Shown: positions 8,278 through 17,125 of the stretch, piece after piece
How positions within the stretch are numbered: the stretch's first letter is position 1
How the letters are laid out: each line of letters opens with the position of its first letter
Assembly (NCBI RefSeq): GCF_013407835.1
Contig: NZ_JACCBI010000001.1
Span: forward strand, 3,038,001 to 3,102,000
Direction of reading: 5' to 3'
DNA: 64,000 nucleotides
From: Agromyces atrinae
Lineage (GTDB): Bacteria; Actinomycetota; Actinomycetes; Actinomycetales; Microbacteriaceae
Notes under the pieces: model-generated
The model's database searches: none
What the model was told of the DNA's origin: nothing
The model's input: only the letters and a program-made list of their open reading frames with translations
Made by a program: the position numbers and the translations under genes

Positions 8278-9963
8278 GTGACCGATCTGCAGGGCAGGAC
8301 GACTGGCACCGACGAGCGGGCGGAGGTGCTCGGCGTCGATCCGACGTGGTGGCGACAGGCCGCCGTCTATCAGATCTATCCGCGCAGCTTCGCCGACGCC
8401 AACGGTGACGGACTCGGCGATCTGCCCGGCATCACCTCGCGTGTTCCCTACCTCCGCGAGCTCGGCATCGACGCCGTCTGGCTCAGCCCGTTCTACCCCT
8501 CCGCGCTCGCCGACGGCGGCTACGACGTCGACGACTACCGCAACGTCGACCCGCGCCTCGGCACGCTCGAGGACTTCGACGAGATGGCCGCCGCGCTGCA
8601 CGCCGCCGGCATCCGGATCATCGTCGACATCGTTCCGAACCACAGCTCCGACCGCCACGAGTGGTTCGTCGAGGCGCTCGCCTCGCCGAAGGGCTCGGCG
8701 GCGCGCAACCGCTACATCTTCCGCGACGGACTCGGCGAGAACGGCGAGATCGCACCCGCCGACTGGACGAGCGCGTTCGGCGGCCCCGCGTGGCAGGCCG
8801 TCGGCGACGGCCAGTGGTACATGCACTACTTCGCGACCGAGCAGCCCGACTTCAACTGGGACAACCCCGAGGTGCGCGCCGACTTCGTGAAGACGCTGCG
8901 CTTCTGGTCCGACCGGGGCGTCGACGGCTTCCGCATCGATGTCGCGCACGGCCTCGCCAAGAAGTTCGGCGACACGCTGCCGAGCCAGGCCGAGCTCGAC
9001 GCGCTGCCGAAGGACGGCGGTCACCCGCTGTGGGACCGCGACGAGGTGCACGACATCTACGCCGAGTGGCGTGCCGTGTTCAACAGCTACGACCCGCCGC
9101 GCACGGCCGTCGCCGAGGCCTGGGTCGACGCCGCCCGCCGCCCGCGTTACGCGAGCCCCGAGGGTCTCGGTCAGGCGTTCAACTTCGACCTCCTCGAGGC
9201 CGAGTTCGACGCCGACGAGTTCCGCACGATCGTCGCCGACAACCTCGCGCTCGCCGAGGCCTCGGGATCGTCGACGACGTGGGTGCTCTCGAACCACGAC
9301 GTCGTGCGTCATCCCTCGCGCTACGGACTGCCGCGTCGCTCGTCGAAGACGATCAAGCACGGCGCCGAGTGGCTTCTCTCGGGCGGCACCGAGCCCGAGC
9401 TCGACCGCGAGCTGGGCCTCCGCCGCGCACGCGCCGCGTCGCTCTTCATGCTCGGTCTGCCGGGCTCGGCGTACATCTACCAGGGCGAAGAACTCGGCCT
9501 GCACGAGGTCGCCGACATCCCCGACTCCGAGCGCCAGGACCCGTCGTTCTTCCGCAACCCCGGCGTCGACATCGGTCGTGACGGATGCCGCGTGCCGATC
9601 CCCTGGACGCGAGCCGGCTCGTCGTTCGGGTTCGGTGCGGGCGACGCCCACCTGCCGCAGCCGTCGTGGTTCGGCGCCTCATCGGTCGAGGCCGAGGAGG
9701 GCGACCCCGACTCGACGCTCTCGCTCTACCGCCGTGCGTTCGCACTGCGCCGCGAGCTGCAGGGCGCCGAGACGCTCGAGTGGGTCGAGACCGGCCGCGC
9801 CGACGTGCTGCACTACGTGCGCCCGAACGGATGGCACGTGCTGCTGAACTTCGGCGCCGAGCCGTTCGAGCTCCCTACGGGAGACGTGCTCGTCTCGAGT
9901 GTGGCGCAGGGCGCCGGCATCCTCGCGCCTGAATCGGCCGCCTGGGTGCGCGCCGCCGCGTAG
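8278..9963 (+). CDS. GH13 alpha-glucosidase / oligo-1,6-glucosidase type enzyme
   Basis: A 561-residue glycoside hydrolase family 13 enzyme that probably hydrolyses alpha-glucosidic bonds in short oligosaccharides in the cytoplasm. It shows the family core: AVYQIYPRSFADANGDGLGD, DIVPNHSS, DGFRIDVAH with the nucleophile Asp at about 221, AEAW with the acid/base Glu at about 280, and SNHDVVRHP with the third catalytic Asp at about 341. A C-terminal beta domain follows. No signal peptide is present. The GTG at 8278 has AGAAAGGA about ten bases upstream; in-frame sequence before it is not conserved. Divergent from the ROK regulator, which likely controls it. Exact linkage specificity cannot be read from sequence. 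Confidence 0.88.
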   Translation: MTDLQGRTTGTDERAEVLGVDPTWWRQAAVYQIYPRSFADANGDGLGDLPGITSRVPYLRELGIDAVWLSPFYPSALADGGYDVDDYRNVDPRLGTLEDFDEMAAALHAAGIRIIVDIVPNHSSDRHEWFVEALASPKGSAARNRYIFRDGLGENGEIAPADWTSAFGGPAWQAVGDGQWYMHYFATEQPDFNWDNPEVRADFVKTLRFWSDRGVDGFRIDVAHGLAKKFGDTLPSQAELDALPKDGGHPLWDRDEVHDIYAEWRAVFNSYDPPRTAVAEAWVDAARRPRYASPEGLGQAFNFDLLEAEFDADEFRTIVADNLALAEASGSSTTWVLSNHDVVRHPSRYGLPRRSSKTIKHGAEWLLSGGTEPELDRELGLRRARAASLFMLGLPGSAYIYQGEELGLHEVADIPDSERQDPSFFRNPGVDIGRDGCRVPIPWTRAGSSFGFGAGDAHLPQPSWFGASSVEAEEGDPDSTLSLYRRAFALRRELQGAETLEWVETGRADVLHYVRPNGWHVLLNFGAEPFELPTGDVLVSSVAQGAGILAPESAAWVRAAA

Positions 9964-9990
9964 GCGTCGCGGGGCCCGTCGTGCGCCCCA

Positions 9991-10044
9991 TGTTGCCACT
10001 TTCGGCCGGTCGGGTGCCCTCCGCACCGGCCGAAAGTGGCAACA
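9991..10044. repeat. hairpin repeat A1 (TTGCC family, subtype 1)
   Basis: A perfect inverted repeat: TGTTGCCACTTTCGGCCGGT pairs over 20 bp with its complement around a 14-base loop. It shares its arms with repeat A7 at 18125-18180. It lies between the convergent glucosidase and hutI genes and is followed nine bases later by repeat A2. No T-tract follows, so a simple intrinsic terminator is not clear. Confidence 0.85.
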
Positions 10045-10053
10045 CAACGACGT

Positions 10054-10109
10054 GAGTTGCCGCGAATGCCCCGTCTGAGGCGACTCGGACGGGGCATTCG
10101 CGGCAACTC
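10054..10109. repeat. hairpin repeat A2 (TTGCC family, subtype 2)
   Basis: A perfect 22-bp inverted repeat beginning GAGTTGCCGCGAATGCCCCG, with a 12-base loop. Its arms match those of A4 at 16988-17047. It shares only the TTGCC/GGCAA tips with the adjacent A1 element, while the inner stem sequence differs. Intergenic, downstream of hutI. Confidence 0.85.
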
Positions 10110-10124
10110 GCAGAGGCGGGCCGG

Positions 10125-11447
10125 TCAGGCTCGGCGCGTGCCGTCCTTCCAGACGCCCGCGATGAGCGGAACTCCGGGGCGGTAGGCGAGGTGCGTGACG
10201 CTCGGGGCGTCGAGCAGCACGAGATCGGCGCGCGCTCCGGGGCGGATGACGCCGACATCCGTTCTCCGCAGGGCCGCCGCGCCACCCGCGGTCGCCGCCC
10301 ACACGGCCTCGTCGACCGTCATGCCCATGTCGCGCACGGCGACCGCGATGCATAACGGCAGCGAACTCGTGAAGCTCGAGCCCGGGTTGCAGTCGCTCGC
10401 GAGGGCGACGGTGACTCCCGCATCGAGCAGTCGCCGCGCGTCGGGGTAGGGCTCGCGCGTCGAGAACTCGACCCCGGGGAGCAGGGTCGCGACGGTCGAC
10501 GAGCCTGCGAGGGCGGCGACGTCGGCGTCGTCGAGGTGGGTGCAGTGGTCGACGGATGCCGCATCGAGAGCCACCGCGAGGCGCACACCGCCACCCGGCC
10601 CGAGCTGGTTGCCGTGCACGCGGACGCCGAGACCTCGGGCCGCGCCCGCCTCGAGCACGCGGCGCGACTGCTCGGGAGTGAAGGCGCCCGTCTCGCAGAA
10701 CACGTCGATCCAGCGCGCGTGCGGCGCGCACGCCTCGAGCATCGGTCCGACGACGAGGTCGACGTAGGCATCGGGATCCTCGGCGTACTCCGCGGGCACG
10801 ACGTGCGCTCCGAGGAACGTCACCTCGGGCGTCACCTCGCGCGCGAGCCGCACGGCGCGCTCCTCGTCGGCGACGGTCAGCCCGTACCCGCTCTTCACCT
10901 CGAACGTCGTCGTGCCCTGCGCGAGCAACTCGTCGACGAAGCCCGCGAGGCGTGCGCGCAACTCGTCATCGCTCGCGGCACGCGTCGCAGCGACTGTCGA
11001 GCGGATGCCCCCGGCCTCGTAGCGGCGCCCGGCCATGCGCGCCTCGAACTCCGCCGAACGATCGCCCGCGAAGACGAGATGCGTGTGCGAGTCGACGAAT
11101 CCGGGGAGGACGGCCCGGCCGGCGGCATCCACGACGGTGATGGCCTCGCTGCTGTCATCCGTCGCCGCACCGCCGCCCGACCCCGCCCCGCCGCCGGTGT
11201 GTTGCCACTTCTGGTGGGTGTCGAGGCCTCCGGACCCGCCAGAGTCGGCAACATGCGGGCGGGTCGGCGCGGTCGCCGCGGCGAGCAGGTCGGCCGGGAG
11301 CTCGGCGCTCGACCCGACCCACGCGATACGGCCGTCCTCGACGAGCACGGCAGCCGAGCGGATGACGCCGAGGGCGCCGCGCTCGCGGCCGGGCGCGCGG
11401 TCGTTCGTGACGAGCTCGCCGATGTTCGTGAGGAGGGTGCGGGTCAC
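10125..11447 (-). CDS. hutI: imidazolonepropionase
   Basis: A 440-residue amidohydrolase that opens the imidazolone ring of 4-imidazolone-5-propionate to N-formimidoyl-glutamate, the third step of histidine breakdown. Visible are the zinc motif DSHTH (119-123), [35 protein letters not shown] and ASDCNPGSS, all standard for HutI. Typical family members are about 390-410 residues. The excess is a low-complexity insertion at about 60-103, between the N-terminal beta strands and [11 protein letters not shown], part of which is encoded by hairpin repeat A3. The start overlaps the hutU stop by four bases, giving a hutU-hutI operon. Confidence 0.92.
   Translation of the reverse strand: MTRTLLTNIGELVTNDRAPGRERGALGVIRSAAVLVEDGRIAWVGSSAELPADLLAAATAPTRPHVADSGGSGGLDTHQKWQHTGGGAGSGGGAATDDSSEAITVVDAAGRAVLPGFVDSHTHLVFAGDRSAEFEARMAGRRYEAGGIRSTVAATRAASDDELRARLAGFVDELLAQGTTTFEVKSGYGLTVADEERAVRLAREVTPEVTFLGAHVVPAEYAEDPDAYVDLVVGPMLEACAPHARWIDVFCETGAFTPEQSRRVLEAGAARGLGVRVHGNQLGPGGGVRLAVALDAASVDHCTHLDDADVAALAGSSTVATLLPGVEFSTREPYPDARRLLDAGVTVALASDCNPGSSFTSSLPLCIAVAVRDMGMTVDEAVWAATAGGAAALRRTDVGVIRPGARADLVLLDAPSVTHLAYRPGVPLIAGVWKDGTRRA
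11200..11253. repeat. hairpin repeat A3 (TTGCC family, subtype 3) inside hutI
   Basis: A degenerate member of the TTGCC family: TGTTGCCACTTCTGGTGGGT pairs with a 16-of-20 complementary arm ending in CGGCAACA. It matches A5 and A6. On the minus strand it is read through in frame as HutI residues about 65-83, giving sequence such as [20 protein letters not shown]. The mismatches suggest an older copy. Confidence 0.75.
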
Positions 11448-13102
11448 GGCGCCTCATGCATGGGTACGCGGAGGCCGCGCTCGGCGGCGACGTCGATCGC
11501 GCGTTCGTAGCCGGCGTCGACGTGGCGCATGACTCCCGTGCCGGGGTCGTTGACGAGCACGCGCGCGATCTTCTCGGCCGCGAGCGGAGTGCCGTCGGCG
11601 ACGATGACCTGCCCGGCGTGGATCGAGCGCCCGATTCCGACGCCGCCGCCGTGGTGGATCGACACCCAGGTCGCGCCCGACGCCGTGTTGAGCAGTGCGT
11701 TCAGCAGGGGCCAGTCGGCGATCGCGTCGGAGCCGTCCTTCATCGATTCGGTCTCGCGGTAGGGGCTCGCGACCGACCCCGAGTCGAGGTGGTCGCGTCC
11801 GATCACGATCGGTGCCGAGAGTTCGCCCGAGGCGACCATCTCGTTGAACTTCAGGCCGGCGAGGTGACGTTCCTGGTAGCCGAGCCAGCAGATGCGTGCG
11901 GGCAGACCCTCGAAGTGCACCTTCTCGCCGGCCTGCTCGATCCACCGGCGCAGGTGCGCGTCGTGCGGGAACAGCTCGACGATCGCCCGGTCGGTCGCCA
12001 CGATGTCGGCCGGATCGCCCGAGAGCGCCGCCCACCGGAACGGACCCTTGCCCTCGGCGAAGAGCGGCCGGATGTACGCCGGCACGAACCCCGGAAAGGC
12101 GAAGGCGTTCTCGAATCCGCCGAGCTCGGCCTCGCGACGGATCGAGTTTCCGTAGTCGAAGACCTCCGCACCGACATCCTGGAACCCCACCATCGCCCGC
12201 ACCTGCTTCGCCATGCTCGCCCGGGCGCGCTCAGTGAACGCGTCGGGGTCGGATGCCGCGAGCTCGCGCCATTCGTCGACGGAGACGCCTTCGGGCAAGT
12301 ACGAGAGCGGATCGTGGGCGCTCGTCTGATCGGTGACGATGTCGATCGCGATGCCGCGCTCGAGCAGGTCGGCGAAGACCGTCGCGGCGTTGCCGACGAT
12401 GCCGATGCTGCGAGCCTCGCCGGCGTCCTTCGCGGCGAGGGCGCGGGCGACGGCGGCGTCGAGGTCGGTCGTGTACTCGTCGAGGTAGCCGTGGTCGACG
12501 CGTCGTGCGAGGCGGGTTTCGTCGACGTCGACGACGAGTGCAGCGCCGCCGTTCATCGTGACTGCGAGGGGCTGCGCGCCGCCCATGCCGCCGCATCCGC
12601 CGGTGAGGGTGAGTGTTCCCGCGAGCGAGTCGCGGCCGAGCGCGGTGGCGACGGCGGCGAAGGTCTCGTAGGTTCCCTGCAGGATGCCCTGCGTGCCGAT
12701 GTAGATCCACGAACCGGCGGTCATCTGGCCGTACATCGTGAGGCCGAGCGCTTCGAGGCGGCGGAACTCCGGCCACGTCGCCCAGTCGCCGACGAGGTTC
12801 GAGTTGGCGATGAGCACGCGCGGCGCCCACTCGTGCGTGCGGAAGACGCCGACCGGCTTGCCCGACTGCACGAGCAGGGTCTCGTCGGATTCGAGGTCGT
12901 TGAGGGTGCGCACGATCGCGTCGAAAGCCTCCCAGCTGCGGGCCGCGCGGCCGGTTCCGCCGTAGACGACGAGCTCATCGGGGCGCTCGGCGACCTCGGC
13001 ATCGAGGTTGTTCATGAGCATGCGCACGGCCGCTTCGGTCTGCCAGTTCTTCGCGGTGAGGGTCGTGCCGCGGGCGGCACGCACGGGTCGGGGTCCGGTC
13101 AT
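11444..13102 (-). CDS. hutU: urocanate hydratase
   Basis: A 552-residue urocanase, which converts urocanate to 4-imidazolone-5-propionate with a tightly bound NAD. Conserved segments include [59 protein letters not shown] (NAD-binding glycine cluster) and the closing [13 protein letters not shown]. The length is normal for the family when starting at ATG 13102 ([11 protein letters not shown]). The frame stays open upstream to 13561, but that stretch is repeat DNA and not part of the enzyme. The stop overlaps the hutI start by four bases, so hutU-hutI are co-transcribed. The promoter should lie in or near the upstream repeat cluster. Confidence 0.93.
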   Translation of the reverse strand: MTGPRPVRAARGTTLTAKNWQTEAAVRMLMNNLDAEVAERPDELVVYGGTGRAARSWEAFDAIVRTLNDLESDETLLVQSGKPVGVFRTHEWAPRVLIANSNLVGDWATWPEFRRLEALGLTMYGQMTAGSWIYIGTQGILQGTYETFAAVATALGRDSLAGTLTLTGGCGGMGGAQPLAVTMNGGAALVVDVDETRLARRVDHGYLDEYTTDLDAAVARALAAKDAGEARSIGIVGNAATVFADLLERGIAIDIVTDQTSAHDPLSYLPEGVSVDEWRELAASDPDAFTERARASMAKQVRAMVGFQDVGAEVFDYGNSIRREAELGGFENAFAFPGFVPAYIRPLFAEGKGPFRWAALSGDPADIVATDRAIVELFPHDAHLRRWIEQAGEKVHFEGLPARICWLGYQERHLAGLKFNEMVASGELSAPIVIGRDHLDSGSVASPYRETESMKDGSDAIADWPLLNALLNTASGATWVSIHHGGGVGIGRSIHAGQVIVADGTPLAAEKIARVLVNDPGTGVMRHVDAGYERAIDVAAERGLRVPMHEAP

Positions 13103-13184
13103 GAGTCGATGCTCGCGGAGCGCCCGCGCCCCGACAACGGATGCCGGTCGCACGCCGTCCGGTATCCCAGACCGGGGTGTGGGC

Positions 13185-13667
13185 CGAGTGAGCGATTTGT
13201 CGGGGTGGTGGGTGGCCCGCACCGTGAGCGATTGACCTCTCGAGAAGCGGAGTGGGAAGTCGGGGTGCGGGATGAGGCATTGGGCGAGCGGATGACGCGG
13301 GCGTGTGTCATCCGTCGTTCGGTCCTCGCCGAGTGGGCGATTTGTCGGGGTGGTGAGGGCCTTGCACCCCGAGCGATTGACCTTTCGGCGGGAGCGTTGG
13401 CGCGCGCGATGACCGAGTGGGCGATTTGTGGGGATGGTGGGTGGCCCGCACCGTGAGCGATTGACCTTTCGGGAAAGGGCGTCGGAGACCGAGGGGCGGG
13501 GTGCGGGGGGGCCTTGGGCGAGCGGATGACTCGTGCGTGTCATCCGTCGTTGAGTGAGCATTGGGCGAGCGGATGACGTGGGCGTGTGTCATCCGTCGTT
13601 GAGTCCTGGCCGAGTGGGAGATTTGTCGGGGTGGTGAGGGCCTTGCACCCCGAGCGATTGACCTTTC
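13185..13667. repeat. cluster of four family B hairpin repeats plus three small GGATGAC hairpins
   Basis: Four related elements of about 58 bp (13185-13242, 13330-13387, 13414-13471, 13611-13667) each run from CGAGTGRGMGATTTGT to GCGATTGACCTYTCG around a CGGGGTGGTG/GCACC core. They belong with the array at 44.2-44.7 kb through the ATTGACCTTTCG end and CACCCC core. Between them are three small inverted repeats GGATGAC...GTCATCC (13290-13313, 13524-13545, 13571-13594). The whole 13103-13726 gap holds no gene; it separates hutU from the M23 peptidase gene. Confidence 0.75.
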
Positions 13668-13726
13668 GGCGGGAGCGTTGGCGCGCGCGAGAGCGGCGCG
13701 GGCGGGCGCGCGGCGCGGGCGCGGGG

Positions 13727-15202
13727 TCAGCCGAGGGTGACGCCGCGGGCGGCGAAGAAGGGGAGGGCGTCGATCGCGATGCCGTCGAGGCGGAGTTCGA
13801 GGTGCAGGTGGCATCCGGTCGAGGCGCCCGTGTTGCCGACGACGGCGATGGTCTGCCCCGCGGCGACGCGGTCGCCCACGCTCACGAGGGTTCCGCCGTC
13901 GAGGATGTGCGCGTACCCCGTCGAGACGCCTGCGCCGTGGTCGATGAGCACCCAGTTGCCGTAGGTTCCGAAGCTGCGGGCCTCGACGACGGTGCCGCCG
14001 GTCGCCGCGAAGATCGGGGTGCCGCAGGGGGCGGCGATGTCGGTGCCCGCGTGGAAGTCGTTGACGTTCGCGAGCGGCTTGTCGAGGCGCCAGCCGAATC
14101 CGTCGGTGACGCGACCGACGACAGGGGCCGTCCAGCCGAGTTCGCTCAGCTGACCCGAATCGAGGGGCAGGTCGATGAGAGCGGAGACCTCGACCGCTGC
14201 CGTCGACGCGGCTTGCGCGAGGCTCGATCGCGCGGCTTCGACGGCCTTCTCGGCGGCATCGACGGCCCGGGTCGCTGCAGCGAGGCCGGCCTCGTCGACC
14301 GTGCGTTGTGCGGCCGCCGCGCGGTCGTCGAGTTCGTCGGCTCGCGCGGCCGTGCGCTCGGCGCGTTCCGCGAGAACGTCGATGTCTTCGGCGAGACCTG
14401 TCAGGCGATCGAGTGAACCGAGGCCGCCGAGCAGGTCGCCGCCCGTGCGGAACACGACGTCGATGTCGCTGAGCCCGGCGAGCTGAGATCCGCCGCGCAG
14501 AGCGGTGATGTAGACCGCGGCGGCGTCATCGGCGTCGGCTCGTGCGCGGGCGCGCTGGCCTTCGAGCGTGTCGAGGAGCTGCTGCGCGCGGCTCGACGTG
14601 ACGACGGCGATCTCGTACTCGCGCTTCGCGGTGTCGAGAGACGCGAGGGCCGTCGTGAGTCGGGTGCGCGCGGCGACCGCTGCGGCGTTCACCGTCGACG
14701 GTCGCGTCGGGCGGATCGTCTGCGGCACGGCGGCGGGCGGTGCGACCTGGGCCGGGGGCGCGGGCGGGGCCGTCGGCGTGGGCGTGGGCGTCGGCGTGGG
14801 TGTCTCCGGGACGGCGCACGGGTCGGGTGTCGCATCCTCGGCGGGTACGGTCGGTGGGGGAGTCGCGGCATCCGTCGTCGCATCGCTCGCGGCATCCGTC
14901 GGCTCGGGGCACTCGACGGGCGGCTCGGGGGTCGGCGTGGGCGTCGGAGTCTCGGGCGAGGGCGAGGGCGAGGGTGATGGCGAAGGCGCCGGCTCGCTGG
15001 GCGACGGCGTCACCGGGTCGGGCGTCGGCGTGCTCGTCATCGGGGACGAGGTCGGCGTCGGCTCGACCTCGTCGGCGTGCGCGGGGGCTCCGAGTCCGGT
15101 CGACAGGAGCGCCGCGAGAGTGAGGGCGGTCAGGGCGGAGGGCATCCGCCGAGCACTCGGGGCTCGGCCTCGTCGAGTGTCGCTACCGTCGTTGGGCGTC
15201 AT
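13727..15202 (-). CDS. secreted M23 family peptidase with Pro-rich N-terminus and coiled coil
   Basis: A 491-residue exported protein. A signal peptide (SALTALTLAALLSTGLGAPA then HADE, ending near 43) leads into a long Pro/Thr/Ser/Glu-rich region with four cysteines. An Ala-rich coiled coil (about 190-350) follows, and then a C-terminal M23 (LytM/lysostaphin-type) domain with zinc motifs HAGTDIAAPCGT and HLHLELR. This layout fits the envelope-associated NlpD/EnvC/RipC-like class that cleaves peptidoglycan or activates amidases. Both zinc-binding motifs are intact, so it should be catalytic. It sits between hutU and hutH on the same strand but has no metabolic link to them. Confidence 0.85.
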   Translation of the reverse strand: MTPNDGSDTRRGRAPSARRMPSALTALTLAALLSTGLGAPAHADEVEPTPTSSPMTSTPTPDPVTPSPSEPAPSPSPSPSPSPETPTPTPTPEPPVECPEPTDAASDATTDAATPPPTVPAEDATPDPCAVPETPTPTPTPTPTAPPAPPAQVAPPAAVPQTIRPTRPSTVNAAAVAARTRLTTALASLDTAKREYEIAVVTSSRAQQLLDTLEGQRARARADADDAAAVYITALRGGSQLAGLSDIDVVFRTGGDLLGGLGSLDRLTGLAEDIDVLAERAERTAARADELDDRAAAAQRTVDEAGLAAATRAVDAAEKAVEAARSSLAQAASTAAVEVSALIDLPLDSGQLSELGWTAPVVGRVTDGFGWRLDKPLANVNDFHAGTDIAAPCGTPIFAATGGTVVEARSFGTYGNWVLIDHGAGVSTGYAHILDGGTLVSVGDRVAAGQTIAVVGNTGASTGCHLHLELRLDGIAIDALPFFAARGVTLG

Positions 15203-15268
15203 CTGTGACCGTTCCGTCGGCCAGGGCCGACCCGTTTAGTCTGCCATCCGGCCTCGGGGTGCACAACG

Positions 15269-15328
15269 GTTGCCGGCTGACGATCCGCGCAGGTCTCGGC
15301 ACGAATCCGACGCCTTTCGGCCGGCAAC
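15269..15328. repeat. short inverted repeat near the hutH 3' end
   Basis: GTTGCCGGC at 15269-15277 pairs with GCCGGCAAC at 15320-15328 across a 42-base loop. The tips resemble the TTGCC family, but the stem is only 9 bp. It lies downstream of hutH and upstream of the M23 gene and could be a relic or a weak terminator. Confidence 0.4.
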
Positions 15329-15345
15329 GGACGGTTCCGGCGACG

Positions 15346-16899
15346 TCACCCCAGCGCGCCCGCGGCCTGCTCCGCGACATCCCGCACCGCGCGCGAGCGC
15401 ACGAGACCCGTCACGGCCTCGATCTCGGGCGCAAGGAACCGGTCGGGCCCGGGCACCGCGCCCGTCTCCGCGACGAGCGCGACGACCGCACCCGTCGCCG
15501 CGGCCGGCGCGAGCGGAGCGCGCAGCTGCAACCCGCGCGCCGCGGTCATGACCTCGATCGCGAGCACGCGCGTGAGGCCGTCGATCGCGCGGCGGAGCTT
15601 CCGTGCCGCGGCCCAGCCCATCGACACGTGGTCCTCCTGCATGGCCGACGACGGGATCGAGTCGACGGACGCGGGAGCCGCGAGGCGCTTCAGCTCCGAC
15701 ACGATGCCCGCGGCCGTGTACTGCGCGATCATGAGGCCCGAGTCGACGCCGACCTCGTGCGCGAGGAACGGCGGCAGCCCCTGGTTGCGCGCGCGGTCGA
15801 GGAACCGGTCGGTGCGTCGCTCCGACATGCTCGCGACGTCGGCGACGGCGATCGCGAGGAAGTCGAGCACGTAGCCGACGGGCGCTCCGTGGAAGTTGCC
15901 GTTCGATTCGACGCGCCCGTCGAGGGTCAGCACGGGGTTGTCGACGGCGCTCGCGAGCTCGGCATCGGCGACGGATGACGCGTGCGCGAGCGTGTCGCGG
16001 GCAGCACCGTGCACCTGCGGTGCGCACCGCAGCGAGTAGGCGTCCTGCACGCGGGTGCACTCCGGGCCGCGGTGGCTCGCGACGACGGGCGAACCGGCGA
16101 GCAGGGCGCGGAGGTTCGCGGCCGACACGGCCTGACCCGCCTGAGGTCGCAGTCGGTGCAGGTCTGCGGCGAAGACGGCATCCGTTCCGAGCAGCCCTTC
16201 GACGCTCATCGCGGCCGCGATGTCGGCCGTCGTGAGCAGCGCGTGCAGGTCGTCGATCGCGAGGGCGAGCATGCCGAGCATGCCGTCGGTGCCGTTGATG
16301 AGCGCGAGGCCCTCCTTCTCGGCGAGCACGAGGGGCGCGATGCCGGCGTCGTCGAGGGCCGCGGATGCCGGTGTCAGCGACCCGCCGACGCGCACCTCTC
16401 CCTCACCCATCGCCGCGAGGGCGACGTGCGCGAGCGGGGCGAGATCGCCCGAGCAGCCGAGCGATCCGTACTCGAAGACGCGCGGCGTGATGTCGGCGTT
16501 GAGCATGGCGGCGTACGTCTCGGCGACCTCGCGGCGCGCGCCCGTGCGTGCCGTCATGAGCGTAGAGAGGCGCAGCAGCTGCAGGGCCCGGATCACCTCG
16601 CGCTCGACCTCGTCGCCCGAGCCCGCGGCGTGCGACCGCACGAGGCTCGCCTGCAGCTGGGTGCGCCGGGTCGGATCGATGAACGTCGTCGCGAGGGCGC
16701 CGAAGCCCGTCGAGATCCCGTAGTGCGGCTCGGGATCGGCCGCGAGGCCCTCGACGACGAGGCGGCTCGCGGCGACGGAGTCGAGTGCCGCGGGATCGAG
16801 CTCGACGCGCGCGTCGTGCCGCGCGACGGCGACGACCTCGGCGATCGACAGGGCTCCGCTGCCGACGATGACGGATGACGCGTGCTGATCTTCTCGCAT
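15346..16899 (-). CDS. hutH: histidine ammonia-lyase
   Basis: A 517-residue lyase that removes ammonia from L-histidine to give urocanate, the first step of the pathway. The catalytic Tyr is in HYGISTGFG (Tyr about 60). The MIO prosthetic group should form from Cys149-Ser150-Gly151 in GSLGCSGDLAPLAH. Most HutH enzymes have Ala-Ser-Gly, so the Cys variant is notable but should still cyclise. Other conserved stretches are INGTDGMLG, QDAYSLRCAPQVHG and NGNFHG. The start is ATG 16899. It is on the same strand as hutU-hutI but separated from them by the M23 gene and a repeat cluster. Confidence 0.93.
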   Translation of the reverse strand: MREDQHASSVIVGSGALSIAEVVAVARHDARVELDPAALDSVAASRLVVEGLAADPEPHYGISTGFGALATTFIDPTRRTQLQASLVRSHAAGSGDEVEREVIRALQLLRLSTLMTARTGARREVAETYAAMLNADITPRVFEYGSLGCSGDLAPLAHVALAAMGEGEVRVGGSLTPASAALDDAGIAPLVLAEKEGLALINGTDGMLGMLALAIDDLHALLTTADIAAAMSVEGLLGTDAVFAADLHRLRPQAGQAVSAANLRALLAGSPVVASHRGPECTRVQDAYSLRCAPQVHGAARDTLAHASSVADAELASAVDNPVLTLDGRVESNGNFHGAPVGYVLDFLAIAVADVASMSERRTDRFLDRARNQGLPPFLAHEVGVDSGLMIAQYTAAGIVSELKRLAAPASVDSIPSSAMQEDHVSMGWAAARKLRRAIDGLTRVLAIEVMTAARGLQLRAPLAPAAATGAVVALVAETGAVPGPDRFLAPEIEAVTGLVRSRAVRDVAEQAAGALG

Positions 16900-16987
16900 G
16901 CTCCGATTCCACCGCGCGAGTGGCGGCTACGGTGCGCTCTGTGCGCGCCTGCAGTCCGGGATGCCAGACGCCCGGCCTCCCGCCCCC

Positions 16988-17047
16988 GCGAGTTGCCGCA
17001 AACGCCCCGTCCGCAGCGCCCCGCACGGTGCATTCGCGGCAACTCGC
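16988..17047. repeat. hairpin repeat A4 (TTGCC family, subtype 2)
   Basis: Inverted repeat with 20 of 23 pairs, starting GCGAGTTGCCGCAAACGCC and ending GCGGCAACTCGC. It is an imperfect copy of A2. It lies upstream of hutH, seven bases before A5. Confidence 0.8.
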
Positions 17048-17054
17048 AGGGGTG

Positions 17055-17108
17055 TGTTGCCATTCGTGGTGGGTGCGCGGACGCCGCAACCCGCCACGAG
17101 TGGCAACA
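17055..17108. repeat. hairpin repeat A5 (TTGCC family, subtype 3)
   Basis: TGTTGCCATTCGTGGTGGGT pairs with ACCCGCCACGAGTGGCAACA at 18 of 20 positions. The two differences are both T/C and would form G-U pairs in RNA on one strand. Same subtype as A3 and A6. Confidence 0.82.
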
Positions 17109-17125
17109 TGCCCCGGGGCGGGGCC

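Noticed and set aside
13103..13561. N-terminal extension of HutU by about 150 residues
   Set aside because: The frame is open, but the sequence is translated repeat DNA, and starting at 13102 gives the normal family length.
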